Part shown: positions 57,313 through 64,000 of the stretch, piece after piece | Position numbering within the stretch: the first letter of the stretch is position 1 | Layout of the letters: every line of letters begins with the position of its first letter | Assembly (NCBI GenBank): GCA_015680685.1 | Contig: MNCI01018018.1 | Location: 385,863 to 449,862 of the forward strand | Length of the DNA stretch: 64,000 nt | Source: Gnetum montanum | Lineage: Eukaryota; Streptophyta; Gnetopsida; Gnetales; Gnetaceae | Direction: 5' to 3' | Notes under the pieces: generated by a model | The model's input: only the letters and a program-made list of their open reading frames with translations | The model's database searches: none | Told to the model about the DNA's origin: nothing | Translations under genes and position numbers: made by a program

Positions 57313-58113
57313 TGATGAATCATAGTTTGCTAGGCCCCAATATCGGGTACACAATATCGCAGCCTGTATACAATATCATATATACGATATCGTGATTCCT
57401 ATGTTAGCCTATAAATACAACACTCAGGCGCACATCAAGTGGGGATTAGATCATTAGAGAGTTAGAAGTTCTTTTCTTTTGGCAGTTTAGCTTTTAGTTA
57501 TTCTCAGTGCATGCCCACAATGTGATGTTTGTAATTGTACAACACCTTTATTCAAGTGTGACGTACTTGGACACATGCATGACCGACAATAAAGATCGAG
57601 ATTACTTTCATCATTGCAGCATTCACTTAGATTAATTTCATTATTTTAATTATTTAATTATTTAATGTTTTCTTTAATTACAGTTTGATTTATTATTACT
57701 TGCTTTTCCTTTTCCTATCATTAAGCGGAATGTGTACGCCTTAATCATGAGCATTCAAGTGTGAATACTTGGCATGCCCATTAGTAGTCACACAAAGTCC
57801 AAGACGTGTACAGATGGTTAAGGATAGATACCATTAGCCTAGGCTAATTTAGGTTTTACTCTTATTATTAATTTAATCAATTTATCTTTTCTGTTATCAG
57901 GAGTAATGTAGAGTTAGGACAACATCATGTGTCTCACTCTAGACTAAACCATATGTGACAAAGCTACTACTAGTTCAGGTGGGAAGATAGCAAATTGCGA
58001 TCAACGTATAACTATCTAGGTGCCATAGCTAGTCCATCCGTGGAGTTCGACCGGATCATGCATACATGCTCGTATTTGTATGGTTAAGCATAGGGGTACC
58101 TCGCCACTCATCA
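57313..58113 (+). repeat. Element F 3' LTR (801 bp)
   Basis: Starts TGATGAATC, ends CCACTCATCA. U3 contains an array of (C/G)ATATC(G) motifs at 57340-57395, and 'gcctataaatac' lies at 57408. Followed by TSD aatgg. Confidence 0.93.
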
Positions 58114-58118
58114 AATGG

Positions 58119-58960
58119 TTAAAGTAATCATTAGCCCTTCTTTCCAAGATTCAAACTAAGTTCAAATGATCTACTAGTGACATCGCATTGCTTTATCTCT
58201 TAGATTTATAATCATAAGACTACCACTGGTGTAAGGAGTAACATCACTTGGCATTTTGTCCAAGGGAGGAGTTTATTCATGGCACTTTCTTCTCTATTTT
58301 TTTTGATTTCTTGAGAAGCCACCAATCTTCATGCATGGGTAACATGTCTTTTCAGTGGAAACCTTAGATATTTATTCCACACCCTTTTATTTCATTTTCA
58401 TCTATGTCAACCTTACTGGAGGAATACCTTTAAGCATGCGTAACATGTCTTTTTAGTGACATGGTAAGGCAACACTTATTTACTCTTACTTCCATTTTTT
58501 GTTAGATCTATAGGGATATAATTACAAGCTTAGCAACATGATAGAACATGCAGAAGCAATCCAAGAGAATCCACAAATCCCCTTGATATCACAACCTTTG
58601 CATTCCCACTTGGTTCTTCACTTTTCTATCCAAGCATAATGATTACGAGTTTATTCTTAGTTTGATGATGGAAAATGATATCATTATGACCATGGTAAGA
58701 ACCTCTTAATAATGGAATGGATGGATGGATGACGTGGCCTCACTATCCAAATAATTAGTCCCTCATGACTTTGATAACATAGAGAAAACCCCACCTCAAT
58801 GGGCTACATCATGTCATTTCATTTACAATCAAGATTACTAAAAAAGGAAATAAAAAAAAAGTGTGGAAAAAAAATTGAAAAAGATGGGAAAATTTGGTAT
58901 CAAGAAATGAGAAAATGATAAAAAATTGTAAAACAAAAAGATGGAAAACACTTATTAATT
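58119..58960 (-). other. Element C 3' spacer (right part)
   Basis: Non-coding. Minus-strand block 1 (58593-58575) is present, with two copies of block 3 (58358-58331 and 58464-58433), about 100 bp apart; other elements have one. The A-rich strip at 58850-58945 (plus) corresponds to the T-rich strip after gag or pol in other elements. Confidence 0.65.
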
Positions 58961-58967
58961 CTTGATT

Positions 58968-61436
58968 TTAGGATGGGGCATCCTCCCCACAACTAAGCTT
59001 TTGACCATGACAAGAATTAATAAGTGGCTCAACGAGCTTCATGCATTTGTGAAAAAATGTTAAACTTTCATTTTCAAAACACTGGGTGTCCTTTGGTTGA
59101 GTGGCGGCTGCATAGATAGGTTGTTGCTCACACACTTGGTCTTGAAGCATATGGTAGGTTAGAATAGGTGTTGTGTTAACTTTGTGGACGTATGGCCTAT
59201 GACCGTATCCTTTATCATGATTAATGATTCATGGATTCTTCTATCTCTTCATAGTGCTAGATTCATCATTTCTGGCAAGTGTTGGAGTAACAATAGATGT
59301 TGGCCTTTGTGTAGGATTGGAGGACATTGGTTGCGAAAGAAAGGATGTTGCACTTGATTGGCATTGTGCTGGTTTGGATGAGTTAGTAGGTCCATGACTG
59401 TTGTGCTTACGCATGAGAACCATCCTAAAGAAAAGATGTTTTCAAGATTGTGGTGGAGATCTACTATCATTATCATTTCTGTGTATGTTCGCAGCATAAG
59501 TGACATTCTTTTGTTGATGTTATGGTGTTGAACCTTCCTGTGTTAGTGGTTGTGACATGTGATGGAGATGAGTATGAAAATGTTGAGGATATGATGGAGA
59601 GTAAGAGGTGTGAGGTGGTGACCTCATAGAAGATGTTGTGGGTTTATGATATTCGAGAGAGTAGCAGTAGCGATTTGACGTAGAGGAAGTAGAACTAGTT
59701 GCAAAAATAGGTTATTGGACATAATATCTATACAGGTTCAACTAGTAGTAAGGGTAGTGCTAGTTTGATGATGGCCTCCCCCACGACTGTTGGTTTTGCC
59801 ACTGTAGTTGACAATAGTTTTGAGGTTGATAAGAAGTCTTACTAGCATAGTATGGTTGGTTGTAGGACTATCTATAATTACCTTGTGAGTAAGGTAATTT
59901 GCTAAGCATTTTCTTTCATATGAACTTAGGATTCAATGCAAAATCCCAATACTCATGTAGATGTAACATGACTAGGCAATAGTCCTTCAGATGGTTTTAT
60001 ATGCAGATGTCACATCCATCATCTTCTTTGGTGGTTGAGTCAATCATTGTTCTTACCTGTCTCTTGGTCCCTTTTACTTCTTTTTTTGTGGTCACTTGAT
60101 TTGTTTTGTGTTACTCCCTCCTCTACGATTTCTATGCAAGTTGTAACTTTCTCTTTTATCCATTCTAACATATTATCTAGCCTTGCCTGAAGTTTAGCAA
60201 TAGACTATTGCATTGGCAAGGTTTGTGGTGAAATCACCTCATCAAGAGTTGTCTCTTTTTCCTTATCATAGATATGGATCCTCTTCTTTTGAAAAGTTGC
60301 ATCCTAGTGATATATCTTAACATTCTCTTATTTACATAACTCTCCTTCTTTTGCCACATGCTCGATTAGCCTTTGGATTTGATGGGTTCCTAGTTCATAT
60401 AATTGACCTTGAGCATACATCCAAAGGATCTCTCTTGTTTGACTACAAAGCCCATCTATGATGTGCAAAAGTTGCTCTTCTTGAAAGAAACTATGACCTA
60501 GACATATATTTAGTAGAGAATAATATCTATCTAGGGCCATATCCAAGGGTTCATGTTGTTCCTATTTCCATCCTTGGATTCATTTCCTTAGGTTGGACAC
60601 CCTTGCATAGGCTTGGTATTTCGTTGAAGAGTTCCAACATTGTGGACCATTGATGGATTGAATTTGGTTTCAAAGATCTATACCACACTTTTGCTTTGTC
60701 TACTAGTCTCCTAGGGAAGATCTTAAGCTTTTGCCACCCACTTTCAATATTTTTTAAGACAAAAGCATCATAGAAGTCTTGCAAATGATGTTGTGGATCA
60801 AAATCATAGCCTCCCGCAAATTTAGGGATGTTATTCATATCTAGCCTTTTGATGCAACTTTCTTTGCAATGCCTGTGGGGTATCTTAACTACCTCTGTGA
60901 TCTGCATCATGCTCTTAGTGGCCAACAAGGGTTCATTGTCATCAAACATGTCATTGTGAAAATTTCTATTTCTATTTGTCTAATTATGACAATTTTGTCT
61001 ATGCTCATTTTGATGTCTTTGATTTTGCCCTTAATTTTTTATTTCTATTTTTATTTTGACCCCATAGTGGAGCTTTATCTCTATACCTATGTTCATCTTC
61101 GTCAAAACTAAACATTGAAGAAGAAGAGAAAGATGAGGAATTGAGAGAATCACCATGTCTTCTATAGTTTTCCCCATGGTCCTTTGATATATCTTTTCTA
61201 GGTTTTGAGAAGGTCCTAGGCTTTGAGGCCCTCCTCAATCCAGGACTTACTTCATCTCCTCTAGGATTGTCTGCCTTAGGTGAATGTAGTCCTTGAGTGT
61301 AGTAAGGATGGTCATAAACATATGAAACCCTTGCATGAGGTTGGTCACTCCAATTTTCTTCAATATATATCTCATTAGTTCTCCAATGAATGTTCTCTTC
61401 ATACGATGCATTATCGCTTTCATGTGAAAGAGACAT
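58968..61436 (-). pseudogene. Element C gag pseudogene
   Basis: Start ATG 61436 opens an intact 143-codon segment (61436-61005; MSLSHESDNASY, 'IHWRTNEIYIEENWSD', a Ser-rich patch and a basic end). The second part 60949-60551 is open for 132 codons with the gag core ('MNNIPKFAGGYDFDPQH', 'VDKAKVWYRSLKPNSIHQW'), followed by 'LDMALDRYYSLLNICLGHSF' (60546 on). The knuckle region near 60010-59980 is degraded. The tail 'KCMKLVEPLINSCHGQKLSCG' (59060-58975) corresponds to the gag end of element F. No protease follows. Confidence 0.85.
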
Positions 61437-61541
61437 TATTATTAATTTATGATGTGTGTGACTTAATATTTTCTGAAAGATAAATCGTTAATGCATTTAC
61501 AACAATCATGTATAATATAACTAATCTAGATAACTAGCACC

Positions 61542-61559
61542 ATCCTTCGCAATGATGCT
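61542..61559 (-). promoter_or_regulatory. Element C primer-binding site
   Basis: Minus-strand TAGCATCATTGCGAAGGA, a degraded tRNA-Asp-type site two bases from the LTR. Confidence 0.7.
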
Positions 61560-61561
61560 AA

Positions 61562-62758
61562 TGATGAGCTGTAGGGTACCCCCTTATGCTCAAGCATTCA
61601 TGCATGATTTAGTCGAATTTCATGGATGGGACTAGTTGTGGCATTTAGATCGTTATGCCTTGATTGCAGTTCGTTGTCTTCCCACTCGGACTAGTAGTAG
61701 ATTTGTCACATACGGTTTAGTCCAAAGTGAGGCATATGATTCTTGATGTTGTTTCAGCCTTATGCTACTCCTAATGATAATAAGAAAACCAATAATTTAA
61801 ACTAATTAACAATAGAAAGTAAAGTCTAAACTAGCCTATGTGCGATGAGTATCTATTTCTAACTTTCCATACATGCCTTGGACTTCATGTAACTACCGTT
61901 GGGACTACTAAGCGTACCATTATTGGGCATACCAAACAATAACACTACTGGGTTACCAAGTAATTACACTTAAGCATTCACAATTAGTTGTACTCATTTT
62001 GCTTAATGACAAAAAACAATAAAGAATAATAAATGATAAACATTAACTAGGGAAAAGAATAAGCATTTAAGTAATTAAAAACGATAATAAAGTTTAGTGG
62101 ATGCTGCAATGATGGAAGTAATCTCGATCTTTATTGCTGAATATGTAACGTGTCCAAGTATGTCACACTCGAATAAGGATGTCGTATAATCACTTAACAT
62201 CACATTGCGGGCATGCACCAGAAACAAACTAACAAAACTTCACTTTGTCTACTTCTAAAATCTATTGAAATCTATCTCCAAATTGTGCACCCAGTTGTTG
62301 TATTTATAGGCTACAATGGAAAGGGCGATATTAGATCCTCAACATCAAAGGTTGTGCCCTGATACCTCATAACGCATCTCTCTGATATCGGATACAATAA
62401 GCATTAAATAATTAAAAATGATAATAAAGCTAAGTGAATGTTGCAATGATGGAAGTAATCTTGATCTTTATTGTCGAACATGTAACATGTCCAAGTATGT
62501 CACTCTCGAATAAGGATGCCGTACAATCACTTAACATCACACTACGGGCATGCATTGGAAACAAACTAACAAAACTTCTTTATGTCTACTTTTAAAATCT
62601 ATTGAAATCTATCTTCAAACCATGCACCCAAGCGTTGTATTTATAGGCTAGCATAGAAGAGGTGATATTGGATCTCTGACATTGGAGGTTGTGCCCTGAT
62701 ATCAGATACTTGATAATGCGGCTTCGATATCGGAGCCTTGCAAAAACGTGACTCATCA
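61562..62758 (-). repeat. Element C 5' LTR with internal tandem duplication
   Basis: Plus coordinates start TGATGAGCTG and end GACTCATCA. Length 1,197 bp because 62058-62395 is repeated at 62396-62730 (period 338); without it the LTR would be about 859 bp, like the others. Two promoter regions ('gtatttataggct') therefore exist, near 62300 and 62637. Confidence 0.85.
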
Positions 62759-63602
62759 CCTAACAGGACAATGAGCTAGCCACTTGGGCCACCTTATTAT
62801 AATACCAATGTACAATACCTCATTTTTTAAATGGAAAGAAATGAAGCTTTATTACATCTAGAGACCTATGGATCTATTGGACAAATATTACATTTGTATA
62901 AAAAATAAAGAAACTCTACAAATTAACCAAGCACTAATGAGGGTGTTTGAACTTGAAATAATTGTTATATAGGTACATTGTAAGATACATAGTCTAATCA
63001 AAACTTTATAACTCAACATTGCTTGTTTAATCAAATGAATTTGCAAATGTAAGAGATTATGCCTCTAAACTAAAATTGAAAAGAAAAACACAAAAATCAA
63101 CAAAAAATGGACGAAAAAACCGAAAACCCAAAAATCAACAGAATCCCATGGTTCGTTTCACAAAACACTACTAAAACGAAATAATTATTTTCATGCCCAA
63201 CCTCCAAAATCTACAGATTTAACATCCATGAATCACCATGTCCATTTTCAGTGGCATCGACTTCCGTCAATGCCATCCCATCTTCCCTGAGAAAGAAACG
63301 AAGGCTCTCAGCAAAGCTTCACTTGTAAATTTTACTAAAAGTGGCCACCATGGAACTCGTGGGCTGCAACATCATCACACGGATCTCACAGATAGACTCG
63401 AGAAGCGCTGGATTCGGACGTGCCTTGGACATTACGCTTTGACTTCACGAAGAAGAAGAATTATTAAAAGAAAAAGAAATCAGCTAAAGCTTGAGCTAAA
63501 ATTTGTTATTATTTCATTGAGTTACCGCTTCCGGTTAACAATGCAATGCTTTATAATGTAAACGTAAGGGGATTTCAATGCCACCTGTGGCAGCTATGAA
63601 AT
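62759..63602. other. Unique-looking DNA between element C and the OPA3-like gene
   Basis: No retrotransposon domain or LTR motif. The first 300 bp are AT-rich with 'gagctagccacttgggccacc' near the border. From about 63230 GC content rises. A 107-codon plus-strand ORF (63238-63561) matches nothing I recognise. A TATA-like 'ctttataatg' lies at about 63550. Probably the promoter/leader region of the downstream gene. Confidence 0.5.
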
Positions 63603-63875
63603 ATGACTGTTGGATCTTTTATCTTTATTATTGTGCATGTGCAGGGCTTGCCCAGCCTTGTTCGCCAAGCCAAGCGGAAGAAGACTGAGCCAGGGCTAAA
63701 ATTATTAAAAGAAGAGCCTGCGTCAATATCGGAATCGCATCAGAAAGAAAACAGAGTGGAAATCATCGGAGAAATTCGATTATCGGAATCGCATCAGAAA
63801 GAAAACAGAGTGGAAATCATCGGAGAAATTCGATTATGGTGCTGCCGCTGGTTAAGTTGGGTACTCTTGCCCTGA
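63603..63875 (+). other. Upstream ORF overlapping the OPA3 start, out of frame
   Basis: ATG 63603 opens 90 codons that run through the 54-bp duplication (an 18-residue repeat) and past the OPA3 ATG in another frame, stopping at 63875. If transcribed intact it would compete with the main start. A 'tgtgcag|gg' splice-acceptor-like site at about 63638-63645 suggests this ATG may instead lie in a 5' intron. Not recognised as a real protein. Confidence 0.35.
63727..63834 (+). repeat. Exact 54-bp tandem duplication in the OPA3 leader
   Basis: 63727-63780 and 63781-63834 are identical over 54 bp. The second copy ends one base before the start codon at 63836. Confidence 0.97.
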
Positions 63876-63964
63876 AAAGTCTGAGCAAGCCCATCGCTTC
63901 TAGGCTCAAGACTTACGCTGCCCACCATGAGCGATTCCGCAGTATGATCATCAATATTGCTCAG
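63836..63964 (+). CDS. OPA3-like protein, first exon (partial, runs off window)
   Basis: 43 codons from ATG 63836, beginning MVLPLVKLGTLALKSLSKPI and ending MIINIAQ. This is the typical N-terminus of plant OPA3-like proteins (optic atrophy 3 family): a short hydrophobic, basic, mitochondria-directed segment, then 'SKP.A.RLK' and 'H.RFR..IINIAQ'. Members are small proteins of mitochondrial membranes; biochemical role unclear. A GT follows CAG at 63965 (cag|gtcgat), a plausible intron donor. To my recollection human OPA3 is also split just after an AQ dipeptide, which supports a conserved intron position. No stops or frame damage. Codon use and GC content differ sharply from the retroelement neighbourhood. 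The start is chosen because it gives the family N-terminus exactly. Confidence 0.88.
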
Positions 63965-64000
63965 GTCGATTTTTTCATTTTGATCGGAGCTTTCACTGTT
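63965..64000 (+). other. Start of OPA3-like intron 1
   Basis: After the donor GT the sequence turns T-rich ('gattttttcattttgatc') and loses similarity to the family, where 'ANHR' would be expected after IAQ. It runs off the window. Confidence 0.65.

Larger units (their letters stand above)
40490..58113 (+). mobile_element. Element F: pol-less gag + accessory ORF element, interrupted by E
   Basis: LTRs at 40490-41312 and 57313-58113, with TSD aatgg at 40485-40489 and 58114-58118. Internal order is PBS, [element E], gag (51760-54249), short spacer, accessory ORF (54870-57145) and polypurine tract. About 7.3 kb without E. No PR, RT, RNase H or integrase motif occurs anywhere. It is the same layout and gag tail as element C, into which it is inserted. 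A non-autonomous element dependent on pol in trans is the inference. Confidence 0.92.
36109..62758 (-). mobile_element. Element C: pol-less gag + accessory ORF element, interrupted by F
   Basis: Minus-strand order is 5' LTR (62758-61562), PBS, gag (61436-58968), 3' spacer (58960-58119, continuing 40484-39300 after removal of F), accessory ORF (39290-36500), polypurine tract and remnant 3' LTR (36329-36109). There is no protease, RT or integrase: gag is followed directly by the conserved 3' spacer, exactly as in element F. F is inserted with TSD aatgg. The left LTR is truncated by fusion with B, so C's own target duplication cannot be recovered. Confidence 0.82.

Noticed and set aside
63238-63561. 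107-codon ORF upstream of OPA3-like gene
   Set aside because: No recognisable domain; basic, low-complexity end; lies where a promoter or 5' intron is expected. A divergent-gene exon on the minus strand was also considered but no convincing frame was found.

Overview
The window is nuclear DNA of a land plant, almost certainly a seed plant with a large, repeat-rich genome (possibly a gymnosperm, though the sequence alone does not prove it). About 62.7 kb of the 64 kb is decayed, nested LTR retrotransposons. The only gene that looks functional is the first exon of a plant OPA3-like gene at the right edge (63836-63964, +). A pseudogene of peroxisomal enoyl-CoA delta-isomerase (24602-25369, +) is the other host-derived coding sequence. 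There are three N gaps (13636-13753, 26715-26913, 40636-40705).

Five insertions can be delimited exactly by perfect 5-bp target-site duplications (TSDs), which gives a stratigraphy. Element A (+) occupies 1-9364, with its 5' end outside the window. Element B (-) occupies 9365-36108; it is split by element D (-, 20423-33260, TSD acacc) and by a foreign solo LTR (+, 13118-14460, TSD agtag). D in turn carries a 2,967-bp TG...CA insertion (24073-27039, TSD gtaag) that contains the isomerase pseudogene. Element C (-) occupies 36109-62758 and is split by element F (+, 40490-58113, TSD aatgg). F is split by element E (-, 41349-51663, TSD cctag). B and C are fused through a chimeric LTR at 35986-36329.

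All six named elements are Ty3/gypsy-like. Their LTRs begin TGATGA and end TCATCA or nearly so, the primer-binding sites resemble the tRNA-Asp site of Athila/Tat elements, and the polypurine tract has a TCATGGGGGTA core. They form three layouts. A and D are gag-PR-RT-RH-INT without an extra ORF. B is gag-pol plus an accessory ORF (aORF) between pol and the 3' LTR, and E is a B-like element that has lost RT-RH-INT. C and F have gag plus aORF and no pol at all. No gag, pol or aORF reading frame is intact.

The most interesting system is in the aORF carriers. In B, C and E a TATA box lies 400-550 bp upstream of the aORF, preceded by the same kind of short palindromic motifs found in that element's own LTR U3 (GATATC type in C; ATCGATG/GGCCC type in B and E). 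This suggests an internal LTR-like promoter dedicated to the aORF. Four short blocks in the 3' non-coding region are conserved between autonomous and pol-less families and look like cis-acting signals. Element C ends about 1.1 kb upstream of the OPA3 start codon, whose leader carries an exact 54-bp tandem duplication and an overlapping upstream ORF.
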